NCBI GenBank assembly: GCA_019022495.1
Contig: JAFEKR010000096.1
Coordinates: forward strand, 1 to 62,642
Origin: Epichloe hybrida
Lineage: Eukaryota > Ascomycota > Sordariomycetes > Hypocreales > Clavicipitaceae
Direction of reading: 5' to 3'
DNA length: 62,642 nucleotides
In this document: one piece after another, positions 44,719-54,986 of the stretch
Layout: the number at the start of each line of letters is the position of its first letter
Numbering within the stretch: position 1 is the stretch's first letter
Translations under genes and position numbers: made by a program
The notes under the pieces: model-generated
What the model saw: only the letters and a program-made list of their open reading frames with translations
What the model was told of the DNA's origin: nothing
Databases searched by the model: none

Positions 44719-47298
44719 ATGGCACTCTTTCATATCCATCCGGGTCAATCCCTCGATACCCGTGTTGAAGATTATCTAGACGACAAGCTCCAAACTGCCG
44801 CTGATTTGAGCACTCTCGACGACCTACTAGCCAACGTGGAAACACAGCGGAACCAGCTACAATCGCAGCTTGACAATGCTACCAAAGAGCTCGATGAAGC
44901 CCGTCGCGCCACTGCCGGCCGAAACGAATCGCTCCAGCAACAGATCAATGACTTCAATCAACTGCAAGCGAGCATTGACACCCGCATCAAAATCGCTGCC
45001 GCCTCCGATGCTCCTGACGAAGCAATCGCTCGACTTCAGCGGCCAATGAAGAAGCTTCAGCATGTAGAGTTGGCTCACAAATACCTCGTGCTTCTCCAGG
45101 ATGTGGAGAAGCTCCGTGCTGAAGCTCGATCACATCTACCTGGAAGCCCAAAAGCCGCTCTCGAACCATATGCGAAATTGAAAGAATTGTCACTCAGACT
45201 GAGAACTCTACCGGGCAATGAGTCGCTACATCTGGTCGATTATGTTGAGAAAGTAACCGAGTCCCTTTGGAACGAGATGAAGGAAACAATGTCAGCAGAG
45301 CTGGATGTCATACTTGCCAAGAGGCATTGGCCAAAGGTCGATCCCCAGTCCGAGATGGACGATGAATGGCTCGCATGCTTCGAGAAGCTGATTGATCTGC
45401 AATTGCCTGAGATTGCCCACAGCAATATCATTGTGCCCCTATTGCCGTTTGATGTGATGACAGCCATCTTTGTCGCTGAGTTTCGCTTTCACTTCATGAG
45501 CGATAAGCCCACCAGCAGCCCCCAGTCTATGGGGACGCACTGCTTCCCCTGGTTTTTGACCACTATTGAGAAATGGGAAGATTTCTTCCGCGATAATCTG
45601 GGTCATTTGCTGGCAGCCAAGTTTCACGATGCATCAATTACGGAGCAGACGGTGTATATTGACCCAGTGTGTGCGCTAGTCACCTCGATGCTACCCGTGA
45701 TGAGGGAAAAGGTGCATGCCGTGGCCGAGGAAGCAATAAAGAATCCAGCCTTCCTGAGCAACTTTATCCCCCAGTTGATGACATTTGATGAGAACGTTCG
45801 CGCAAGATTCAGCTACGATGGCGGCGATGCAGACAAGGGATGGGTTGGTCTTACTGGAGAGATTTTGGACAGTCATTTCGACAGGTGGTTCGGAGTTGAA
45901 AGAGAAATGGCACTGGAACGCTTCGAAAAAATATTGGAATCGCAAGAAGGTCGAAAAATTGATTACGATTATGCTGTCAATGGCAAGATGAAGCCCACAT
46001 ATGCTGCGGTTCGAGTGACCGATCTGCTGAGAGCCGTCACTGGAAAATATGAGCGTTTACGCAAGCTGAAGCACAAGATTAAGTTTCTCACAGATATCCA
46101 GCTTGATATCTTGGATGGATACCATGACAGACTGCGCGGATCGCTTGAAGCCTACCAGTCAATCACTTCAACTCTTGGACGGACTCTGCATGGCGCTACG
46201 AAAGAGCAATTGGCCGCTTTGGAAGGAACTGGGTCATTAGAGGCACTGTGTAAAGTGATCGGCAGTTCCGATCACATAGCCAACGTTTTGACTGAATGGA
46301 GCGACGAAGAGGTAAGCCACACTTATTTTTTGTCATCTCCCTCCCCTCTGCCTTCTATCCTTCTTCTTTGCTTTATCTACATCGGGCAGGATCGTCTAAT
46401 GCCAAAATAATCAGTTTTTCGTCGTCTTATGGGAAGAGCTCCAGTCTCGAAATGCCCAGCGAAGCAAGCGCAATAGCGCAGCAAGCGGCATCGAACCAGA
46501 CAGCATTTTGGGCCGAGTCCCCAGTACACTGACCGAGAGCAGCAATGACAGCGGCATCTTTGACGAAACTGTGTCTGCGTACTCGTCTCGTCGTAAAGCA
46601 GCCGAACAACTTCTCGTCCATGCATTAGCAGACATTCACACCAAGGTTTTCCGAAACTACGTAAACAAAGTGCAATGGACAACAGTTGGAGACACTGCTG
46701 TGCTAGGTGAGTTATTCGTTTTTCATGCGCGTTGTGCTCAACACACCAACTTAACACGTCCTCTGTAGACGACCCATCGCACACATCAGTTACTCCCGAG
46801 CTCGATGAGCCGTTGCGTGTTCTGCAACGCAATCTAGACTTTCTCACAAAGGCTCTATCAATAGCTACATTTCGCCGCGTCTGGCATCAGGTCCTTGACA
46901 AGCTTCAGGATCTCCTTTGGAATGGCATCTTGTTGAAGCAATCGTTCACGACGCTCGGAGCCGCACAGTTTGCTCACGATAGTGGTGCCATTTTCTCACT
47001 TGTTGAGCGATTTATCCCCGGCGGCTCTGCGGCCTTTGATTCGCTACGCGAGGGATTGCAATTGCTGAACTTGCCGACCGCCACGGCAACGGCAACGGCA
47101 ACGACGGATCCTACCGACACCAGTGATGATGGGGAGGCGACCGGGCTTACGTTGAAACGAGCCAGCGATGGAGCCTTCACGAGCAATGACGAAGCGCGCA
47201 AGGTGCTACAGGCGCTGGGCTTAGAGGCATTGACTCCTGTCGATGCCAGGTATATTCTGCAGCGGCTGGTAGAAAACAATGAGAACGTTGGATGGTAA
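44719..47298 (+). CDS. TIP20: RINT-1/TIP20 family ER tethering protein
   Basis: Three exons (44719-46311, 46415-46706, 46769-47298) encode about 804 residues. The N-terminal part is coiled coil (LDDLLANVETQRNQLQSQLD), followed by the helical TIP20/RINT-1 domain, with HCFPWFLTTIEKWEDFFRDN and YIDPVCALVTSMLPVMREK. FFVVLWEELQ lies after the first intron. Tip20 with Dsl1 and Sec39 forms the Dsl1 complex that tethers Golgi-derived COPI vesicles to the ER; the mammalian homologue is RINT-1. Near the C-terminus an (ACGGCA)n-type run gives TATATATAT in the protein, a probable low-complexity insertion. The final residues ENNENVGW fit the family's short C-terminal end. Confidence 0.92.
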
Positions 47299-47646
47299 TG
47301 TTGGCCATGTGGCATGCATGAAGATGGTTCGCATTCCATGTTTATTTACAGATTTCCCATCTGGAGCCGCACATCGAAATGCTATGATGTGATGGATCCT
47401 AAGAATAAGGTGGAAACCCGGGGGAAAATAAGTCAATGGCTTCTCTTTTTCGCACGTTCATATGTACACCGTTGAAGTGAGGTCCCTTCGAAGCCCTTTC
47501 GTCTTGCTATCTATCCCGAAAAAAAAAAAAAAAGGAACTCCCCCCAAAGATGACCCTATCTTGAACTCCGTCATGCAAGAAAACTGTATAAATTGACAAG
47601 AGGCTCCCCCCCCCCCCCAAAACCAACGAAATTTATCATTATGACC
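47299..47646. other. convergent 3' spacer, TIP20 / mitochondrial carrier
   Basis: This 348-bp spacer holds an A-run (47519-47533) and a C-run (about 47607-47618). They are likely in the 3' UTRs or beyond the poly(A) sites. No gene. Confidence 0.5.
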
Positions 47647-48675
47647 CTAGCTGATTGCTCTCATGGTCATTTCCACTACAGCAAATGTACCGGCGCTGAC
47701 GGGCATGGCACGGAACAGAGTTGGCCAGATGCCCTTCCAGAAACCTCTGACGCCGTCGGCACGCCACGTGGCGGCGAAGCAGCTGCGCATCGTGGGGTAT
47801 CTTTGCTGAGGGCCGAGCCCGTCCGTCTGCATCTTGCTCTTGATGACGTCAAAGGGGTAGCTGGCCAGCCAGAGAGCCTCGCCCGCCAGACCACCGTAGA
47901 CGGCGATTTTCCAAGCGGCCATGTCCTTGCGGTCGACGCCGTTGCGCGCGGCGTCCGAGTTCACCATGTACTCGAAGGCGGTGAACCAGGCACCGTAGGC
48001 GCCGGCCTCACGGCAGACGGTGACGGCGAAGCCGCGGTAGATGCCGCGGAGGACGCCGCCCCCCTGGTGCCCCTGGTGCCCCTGCCCCTGGTGGGCGGCG
48101 CTCAGCTTGCGGGCGCAGTCCAGGGGCCCGTTGTAGAGTCGCGCGTGGCCGTGAGGCTGGCTCTGCAGGCGGATGCGAATGTGCTCGATGGGCGCGGATA
48201 GCGCGGCGTTGGAGACGCCCGCGAAGGCACCGGCCGCGAAGCACTGGCCGTACGAGAGGCGCGAGGGCGTCGTCGAGCCCGGGCTGGCGGCGTTGCGGGC
48301 CTCGAACCATCGCCGAGCAGCATGGAAGGCTCCGAATTGGATCGACACACAGGCGCCGATGCCGAGCAACGGTGTGAGGGTTCCTTTGTAGAAGGCCAGG
48401 GCTCCTTCGGTCCTGTAGATGGACGCGGCAGCTTGCAGGGCTCCAGAGTATTGTGTCGTGGTTTGCAGGCGGACCTTGATGATGTCAAAGGGTTGGCCTG
48501 CTGGCATGTTAGATGGACCATATCTTGAATTTTTCTGCAAAATGACTTTTCCTCCCCCCCCAACTTCCAACTTACCAATGACGACCTGGGCAATTCCCCC
48601 CATGGCACCAGAGAACAAGTCCTTTGCGGTCTGCAGGCCGTCGCCCTGCATCTCCTCGATTTCGGCGGCCGCCAT
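47647..48675 (-). CDS. mitochondrial carrier, YMC1-like
   Basis: Two exons (48576-48675, 47647-48497) encode about 316 residues. The three-fold repeated signature is visible: QPFDIIKVRLQ (made at the splice junction), SAPIEHIRIRLQ and YPFDVIKSKMQ. GFAVTVCREAGAYGAWF and FWKGIWPTLFRAMP also fit the family. SNAALSAPIEHIRIRLQSQ resembles the Ymc1/Ymc2 branch, tied in yeast to amino-acid or glycine metabolism, although relatives such as carnitine carriers cannot be excluded. The inner mitochondrial membrane is the expected site. The 78-nt intron is a multiple of three and contains no stop, so reading through it inserts 26 residues between VVIG and QPFD and breaks the first signature. Confidence 0.9.
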   Translation of the reverse strand: MAAAEIEEMQGDGLQTAKDLFSGAMGGIAQVVIGKLEVGGGGKVILQKNSRYGPSNMPAGQPFDIIKVRLQTTTQYSGALQAAASIYRTEGALAFYKGTLTPLLGIGACVSIQFGAFHAARRWFEARNAASPGSTTPSRLSYGQCFAAGAFAGVSNAALSAPIEHIRIRLQSQPHGHARLYNGPLDCARKLSAAHQGQGHQGHQGGGVLRGIYRGFAVTVCREAGAYGAWFTAFEYMVNSDAARNGVDRKDMAAWKIAVYGGLAGEALWLASYPFDVIKSKMQTDGLGPQQRYPTMRSCFAATWRADGVRGFWKGIWPTLFRAMPVSAGTFAVVEMTMRAIS

Positions 48676-49385
48676 TGTGGTCGTGGTCGTGGTTGGCGAC
48701 GGCTCGTATCGGCGCAAAGGTGACAAAGATGCCCAACAAATTGCTGGCGGACGGCCCAATTGGAACCAGATTCGACCCAGGATATCGTCGAAAGGACAAT
48801 GCTACTCTCGTCCAGTTACACCTGTGACTGGGAGGGAAAAGAGAAAAGGTAACGGGGAAGATGGGGAAGGGAATGACAGACGCCTTTGGTTCGTTCGCGA
48901 CGAGGGCCAACGGGTGCCGCGGGCGGTGACTGGGACTGGGTGTCTCCAGACTGGCGGTCTTTTTGGCGCGGGGAACGCCTCTTGCATGTACCTCTCAGGG
49001 TAACTTGTTTGTCGATATCCTTGAAACCAAAGTATGCAGCTAATAGACTGATGGAGAACAGCACTAGTCCCAGTCACGTTGTGAACACGAACTTTTGGTA
49101 GTAAAGGTGTCTCACAGCAGAGTCCAATCACCAAGCTGTACAGCAAAAAAAAAAAAAAAAAAAAAAAGAATATAAATATATATATATATATATCAGAATC
49201 ATCTGCGACGACCTTGCCAGCCAACCAAAAAGAAATAAAAAGAAAAAGGCAAAGTACGTAGTTAGAACAATATGGGCCAGGAATGATTGTTTAAACTGAA
49301 ACTGAACGTATAGTGGTTATTTTGTGTCTTCACATTCTACTCATAAAATCATAGCATGGCATGGTTTTCTAGGGAAAGTCCTCCT
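48676..49385. promoter_or_regulatory. carrier promoter / COG3 3' region with poly(A) and TA runs
   Basis: This 710-bp spacer lies between two minus-strand genes. The left part is the carrier promoter and the right part should hold the COG3 3' UTR. A 23-nt A-run (49145-49167) and an adjacent TA dinucleotide run (49171-49193) are conspicuous. Confidence 0.5.
49145..49193. repeat. A-run next to TA dinucleotide run
   Basis: Twenty-three As in a row (49145-49167) are followed within 3 nt by about 20 nt of near-perfect TA repeats. I see no flanking target-site duplication, so this is not called a retroposon. Confidence 0.9.
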
Positions 49386-51970
49386 CTAGTACCGCTTCGC
49401 CCCCCTTCTTTCATCTTCATCCTTTGCGTTTTTCTGAGCTTGCGCGTTCAACTGTATAGCTTCCTTGAGCTTAGAAATTACTTCGGGCTGGTTGCAGAAA
49501 GCCCTATCCAGGATAGACTCAAGCTCAGCCTCTACCTTGGCAATAGGCTTGACACCCGTTTTGCGGTTTTGGGAATTGTTGATGAGCGTTGCCCAGCGTT
49601 TGGTAAAAGAGTAAATCGACTGCCGCAGCAGTTCGTCCAATTGTTCGCTCATGTCCTCCTCAGTCAGGGTTTTGGCGGTGACAGCGGGAGTCCCACGAGA
49701 CCATATCGATCCGCCAAGGATGCTGCCAAAGAAACTGACCCAATTTGTTGGGCTCAGAGTATCCCAAATCTGGCCAAAGTGCTGCATGGCTCGCGGGTGA
49801 CTCCGAATGTCGCCAATCTCGAGAGACACCAACTCGTTTTTGATGATGAGCAAATTTTTGACCATGAACAAGTCAGCGTCGGTTGCAGCTTTGAGACTCC
49901 GTATTCTTGATTCGGCCTTCTGCAAAACTTGGATCGTTTCCCGTACTATCTTGAACACAACTGAGCTATTTTTTGACTACGATAGAAAAGGTGTAAGCTT
50001 TCGAACAAGAGTTTGTAACAGGGTCCTTTAAAGGGTCTTTATCAAACTCACGGAGCGCTCTTTTGGCATTGCTTGATCAAACATCGACAGCAAGTCAATG
50101 GCCCTTTTGACCAGCGGATGGGCATTCGATGATGCCACTCCATCCACCACTGGTCCTATTTTCAGGTCCACATCCTGAACAACCGCTTTTGTGATGGATT
50201 TAGTGATTTCAGCCTCAAATGCGTTGTCTGTGAATGGCCAAAGGTGATCCACGAGTAGTCGCGCGGCATACTCTCGATGTTTTCTCGTAGAATGTGACTC
50301 CTCCTCGTCATGCTCTGATATTGAGTACTCATTGGCGAGCCAGCCCACCACACTACAAATCGAGTCCAATTTAGCGGATTGCAGAGCAGCTTGTATGTTG
50401 TTACCCAGGGGTGCAACGTGCCCCGGGTGGACCATGGTGGTGTTGATGGCTTTCAGAGCTTGGAATGCAGAAGTAGGAGCTGTATTCCACGACGGCTCTA
50501 TGCCGAAAATCTTGGAAAACAAGGCGTCCTCATTGTATATCTTTTCGAATAGCTGTTTTATGTAGTTTCGAGATGCTGTTTCAACGGACACGCTCCTGGC
50601 AGCTTTCTGATACTCCACTAATTCATCCTGGATCATCACTTTCAAATCTCGATCTCGGATGGTGAAGTAGGTACGGAACATATTCGTGGCAGAGCTAGAG
50701 TAGACAGAAGCCTCCGGCGCGGTCCCCAGAGCTCGTCCGTATTGATCATACGCGTGCTGTACAACTTTTTGTATGTTTGGAAGTAATGAATAAGAATCCG
50801 TAATCAGCTCAGCAAATCTGCCGTAGGCCAGAGCGTGACGAGCCGAATCCGATGAGGTTGCTGCAATTTGGCGCGCAATATCGCCTGACCATTTGTCAAG
50901 ACGAGTCGAAAATCCATGATCGAGCAGGTGAAGCGCCTTGGTAAGCAGTGCGTTGTAACGTGCCAAGTAAGTTTCACGTTCTCGATATGTGTCCTGCGAT
51001 TGAGTGTAAGATTCATGTACATGTCATGCTTGTTTGTGGCTTTCAAGCCTGAAGACGAGAAACTTACATGTTTAGCCATAAACTCAGCACAAGAGTTGAT
51101 ATTTTCAATCATCTCGCCAAACTCATCATCATCGACGAGGCGACTGGCACCAGGGGCATTGAGACGTCGTGTCGCGGTGTCAAGGTAGGCGTAGTAGTAT
51201 AAATCGGTTCCCACCTCGTCCGCAAGTTTCTCGAGCCGTTTTTGCTCGTTTAGTAAGTCTTCGCATTGGGCTTGAAAGGTCGATGTCTGCGCGTCGACTG
51301 ATTGGAAGGAGTCCGACAAAGAGGTCAATAATGCCAGCGTGGCATTTACGTCGTCGATCAGGCCATCAAGATGGCGTTCGGTCAATGAAAGCTGGTCTCG
51401 ATAAACCCTATAAAACAATGAGCCCTATAGTTTTGGACAAGGATGCAGACCGGCTCATACAAATAATCTTGTTGGGAATCCTCCAGCAACTTGTGATCAA
51501 TTTCAGTTTCATGTAGGTCAGGAACTCGGAGCGTTAAGTCGAGATCCTTCTCCGCTTGCAGTGCTAGAGCCTCCCATGTTCTGTCCTTCTTGCCAGGCTT
51601 CTTTTTGCGTCTCAAATGGCCGTCCTTGGCAAGTTGCGCTCGAACAACATGGTAAAAGTCCGAGTATGAGGCAGCCCGGCGAGTAAGTGTAGGCTCTGGG
51701 GGGGAGTCCGAGTCCTCTGATTCTTCGTAGACATTGTCTAGTCGGCCGGTTTGTATTTCGCCCTTCACGTCTTCCTGTCACAATGTAAGTTTTCCATGAC
51801 CCCGCGACGAGCTCATGTCATGTACGAGGGGCTATATGGATTTAGAGACCAACATTGGGCTGCTGCAACAAGGACTCCTTGCGACGATGACTCTGTGGTT
51901 GGCTTGGGGCGGGGGCGGCAGACTTCTTCGCGACATCAGGCACAAAGCTGTACCAAGAATCCTCATACAT
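49386..51970 (-). CDS. COG3: conserved oligomeric Golgi complex subunit 3 (Sec34-type)
   Basis: Five exons (51854-51970, 51461-51774, 51068-51407, 50052-50993, 49386-49976) encode about 767 residues. The small first exon, starting MYEDSWYSFVPDVAKK, was found upstream of a TTACATTGTGACAG acceptor. The Cog3/Sec34 core is clear: YRDQLSLTERHLDG, then ALLTSLSDSFQSVDAQTS, then DLYYYAYLDTATRRLNAPG. Further conserved helical parts run to the end, which is lysine-rich. COG3 is a lobe-A subunit of the COG complex, which tethers retrograde vesicles at the Golgi. The first intron has a less usual donor (GTTGGT), but phase and family start agree. The last intron gives PKERS joined to SKNSSVVFKIVRE. Confidence 0.92.
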
Positions 51971-52206
51971 GGTGGGCAAAGATTGGGAGGGGGGCAACGA
52001 AACACCAAGAAGCAATGGGAGCTAATAAGGCGGCTTTCCAAAAGCCACGCATGTGGTTGCGGTTGATGGAAACCAGCATCGGAGGCAAATGCTCCGTGGA
52101 CCGATTCTCGATGCGTTAATTACATATCATTATAATTGCATGCATCCTCAGGTTGACGCGTGGAGCGGAGTGGGGGCTATTATGCATCAGGTCGTTGTAC
52201 ATATGT

Positions 52207-52220
52207 ACGGAGTACTCCGT
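52207..52220. repeat. perfect 14-bp palindrome ACGGAGTACTCCGT
   Basis: The sequence equals its own reverse complement and fuses one ACGGAGTA with one TACTCCGT, sharing TA. It lies about 180 bp upstream of the FMP25 ATG and 240 bp from the COG3 ATG. It matches the words clustered at 27-29 kb. Confidence 0.95.
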
Positions 52221-52285
52221 CCGTACTACGTAGCCTCTGTCTATTCAAGCTGCCGCCCGCAAAAAAAGGTCATGAACCCAATATT

Positions 52286-52300
52286 CCCCCCCCCCCCCCC
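52286..52300. repeat. C-run of 15
   Basis: Fifteen consecutive Cs lie about 100 bp upstream of the FMP25 start. Length in the assembly may be uncertain. Confidence 0.9.
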
Positions 52301-52400
52301 GACGGCCAGAAGACCTTCAAGGGACGTGCTCGTCTCGAAACAAACCGACAGCTCCCTCTACTCCTATCTCCAGTAGTGACGCCTACAACAGCGTATTACG

Positions 52401-54218
52401 ATGAACTCTTCTAGAGTAATCGTACGAAGAACTGGCAGTTTATCATGGTCCTCTCGTTCGCAGCGTCTTGCCACCCGCCGTCAGTGGGCACGCTATGCTT
52501 CTGAAGGCCCTCAGAAGCATGCGCAAGACGAAGGCGGCAGTCGCTTTGCGCAGGTAGCCCTCTACGCTGGCATTTTTGGCATTGCTGCTGCTGGAGTATA
52601 CTACTATCCCCAAATTCAGAAAAGCTTTGCAACACCAGAGGAGCCAGCGCCATCTCCCAAGGCGCAGCCCAAGTTTGAAAACCCCCGTAAACAAGCCGTT
52701 TCCAAGGAAGACAATCGGGACGTGATCAGCTCTCAACATCTGCAGGTAAAGAATAGCTGGGAGCGTCCAGGCGTTTATGCATGGGGCTCCAATACAGGCA
52801 AAGTCATCGACCCCAATTCGAGTGACAAGTACATCAAGCTTCCCAGGCGTATCAAATTTTTCGACCATCAGCTACTTCGAGATCTGAAACTCACGCAAAG
52901 CTTTGGTGCCGCAATCGACGAGAAAGGAAATTTGGTTCAATGGGGCCTCGGATTTTCAAAGGACGACCCAACGCCTTCAACCACCCTCAAGGGCAAGGAT
53001 CTTGTCAAGATCCAGGTCTCAACTGACCGCATCATCGGACTGTCACGAGACGGTCATGTGTACTCGATTGCCTCTTCCAAGCATGACTTGGAAAGTGGCG
53101 TCAAGCAGAAGCAGCAAGGTAGCTCATGGTCTCTTTGGAGTTCCGGAGGTAAAGAGGCCGTCAGCTTCCGCAATCTGACTCCAACTGGATTAGCCTGGAG
53201 TGAAAAGGTGACCGATATCAGCAGCGGTCTAGAGCACTGTCTTATTCTCACATCCAAGGGTCGCGTTTTCACAGCTGCTTCAAGCTCTACGTCGTATCCC
53301 TCGAGGGGTCAGATGGGTATCGCTGGCTTGACATGGGAGACTCGACCCAAAGGGCCCTACGATCAGCCCCATGAGCTCAAGTCTTTGCATGGCTTTGAGG
53401 CCAAGGCTATTGCTACAGGAGACAATCACTCAGTGATTTTGGATAAACTTGGCAGGGTTTTCTCCTTTGGCGACAACACATTTGGTCAGCTTGGGGTTGA
53501 ATCCGACAGTGGCTTGCCGTACACCACCAATCCACTCATGATGCCTGTTGACAAGCTATATGCGGCAGCAGGCATGATACCCAAAGTCAGAAGCATTGCT
53601 GCTGGCGGTGCGAACACCTTCTTCACCGTCGACGCAGACGCTCCAACAACAGCGGCAGAGTCGCGTGCCATGGTACCAGCCAAAAGAATGCCAAGGATTG
53701 TTTCCGACCTGTGGGTTTGCGGTCAGGGTGTCATGGGTACTCTGGGAACCGGGAAATGGACTCACGTGTCGTCAGGGCCTACCAAGGTCAAGGCCCTATC
53801 GTCCCTATTTGAATTTGATGAGACCGCCAACAAGAATATGCCGATCAAGCTCAAAAATCTGAGCATTGGCAGCACGCACTGCGCTGCGGTAATGGACAAT
53901 GTCACCAGAACCAATGTATCAAGCAGGGCCTCTGAGAATGAGACGAACTGGGGAGCTGATGTCCTCTTCTGGGGAGGGAACGAGCACTACCAACTCGGAA
54001 CTGGCAAGCGAAGCAATCTAAACATGCCAACATACATCGGCCCGTTAGACGGAGGCTTGGGCGACGCGAACAGCGGCAGGAAAGGCGAGGTGCATCGCCT
54101 GTGCCTGACGCCGAAACAGACGGTTCGCACTGGAGAGGGTGGAAAGGGTCGCAAGGTCACGCTGGAGCAAAAGGTGGAGTGTGGCAAATACGTCACAGGC
54201 GTCTACTCGGCCGTGTAA
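52401..54218 (+). CDS. FMP25: mitochondrial RCC1-repeat protein, FMP25-like
   Basis: This is a single exon of 605 residues. The N-terminus is Arg/Ser-rich and lacks acids (MNSSRVIVRRTGSLSWSSRS), a typical mitochondrial presequence. A single membrane segment follows at about residues 52-70 (VALYAGIFGIAAAGVYYYP). The rest forms an RCC1-type propeller: repeated blocks such as PGVYAWGSNTGKV, SFGAAIDEKGNLVQWG, GRVFSFGDNTFGQLG and DVLFWGGNEHYQLGTG. Yeast Fmp25 is an inner-membrane protein linked to assembly of respiratory complex III. The order presequence-TM-RCC1 fits that family well. The short linker after the membrane segment is Pro/Lys-rich. Confidence 0.92.
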   Translation: MNSSRVIVRRTGSLSWSSRSQRLATRRQWARYASEGPQKHAQDEGGSRFAQVALYAGIFGIAAAGVYYYPQIQKSFATPEEPAPSPKAQPKFENPRKQAVSKEDNRDVISSQHLQVKNSWERPGVYAWGSNTGKVIDPNSSDKYIKLPRRIKFFDHQLLRDLKLTQSFGAAIDEKGNLVQWGLGFSKDDPTPSTTLKGKDLVKIQVSTDRIIGLSRDGHVYSIASSKHDLESGVKQKQQGSSWSLWSSGGKEAVSFRNLTPTGLAWSEKVTDISSGLEHCLILTSKGRVFTAASSSTSYPSRGQMGIAGLTWETRPKGPYDQPHELKSLHGFEAKAIATGDNHSVILDKLGRVFSFGDNTFGQLGVESDSGLPYTTNPLMMPVDKLYAAAGMIPKVRSIAAGGANTFFTVDADAPTTAAESRAMVPAKRMPRIVSDLWVCGQGVMGTLGTGKWTHVSSGPTKVKALSSLFEFDETANKNMPIKLKNLSIGSTHCAAVMDNVTRTNVSSRASENETNWGADVLFWGGNEHYQLGTGKRSNLNMPTYIGPLDGGLGDANSGRKGEVHRLCLTPKQTVRTGEGGKGRKVTLEQKVECGKYVTGVYSAV

Positions 54219-54986
54219 AAGATGAGCTTTGTCTGTAGGTTGGGATGCCACCATGTGTCATTATTAGTATGTACCCCTTTGTACGATATAGGGACGAGAC
54301 CAGCCATGAAATACCGGTTCGGTGGGTTTTGGCCATTGACCAGATTTGTTTTTATTATTTGTGTTCAACTCGTCATGAATTTTTCACTTTGAATCACTCA
54401 AGTGGATTATTCTTTTGAATATTTGGAGAGAGAGAGGTGCCGAGATGTCAAAAGTAGCATGTTTGAAGGGACTATGTAGGGGCTAATAGACAGACTAGCG
54501 GTTTGGTGACGTTGGTGACGTTGGTGACGAAACGGTTGGACCCCGCGACCCACCGTTTCGCCATGTCATCTTCAACTCGTCCTCGTCGTCCTCGTCCTCG
54601 TCCTCATCCTCGTCCACAACCCCCCATCCCATCCGTCCGCCCGTCACAGACCTCTGCTGGTAAGAGGGAAAGAGAAATCCGCTCGGTACTGAATAGCCGT
54701 TCGAGTCGTCCTTGTTCCTCATTTACATATTCCTTCACCCCATTTTTGGCCCATCTTGTTCTCCTCCCGTTGCTGGACACCGCACGCTCACGCTCACTCA
54801 GTCTCGCAGTAGATGCTCGTTCACTGCCTTTCCCGCGCCTTGATTGATATTTGTTTCCTCTGCTTCACACTCTCTCGGCGGCGGCGCGGCTGAGTCGTCG
54901 TCGTTTCTCGCCAGGAACGGGATATCGCTCATCGTATCTCGGCTTGGGCTTTCAAACTGTACTAATTAGACCGCAATAGCCGGAAC
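54219..54986. promoter_or_regulatory. PTP promoter region with triple GGTGACGTT repeat
   Basis: This 768-bp spacer lies between FMP25 and the phosphatase gene, both on the plus strand. It carries the nonamer array listed below, a CGTCCT-rich stretch (54577-54615) and CT-rich sequence up to the start. No gene is seen. Confidence 0.5.
54505..54529. repeat. three tandem GGTGACGTT units (CRE-like half sites)
   Basis: Two perfect nonamers plus seven bases of a third put TGACG every 9 bp, about 0.46-0.48 kb upstream of the phosphatase ATG. TGACG is the half site of CRE/ATF-type bZIP factors; use as a promoter element is inference. Confidence 0.8.

Larger units (their letters stand above)
51971..52400. 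promoter_or_regulatory. bidirectional promoter region, COG3 / FMP25
   Basis: This 430-bp divergent spacer holds the palindrome at 52207-52220 and a C-run at 52286-52300, just before the FMP25 start. No gene is seen. Confidence 0.5.

Noticed and set aside
49145..49193. A-run as the tail of a retroposed sequence
   Set aside because: There is no reverse-transcriptase frame, no processed gene copy upstream and no visible target-site duplication. It is better seen as simple sequence.
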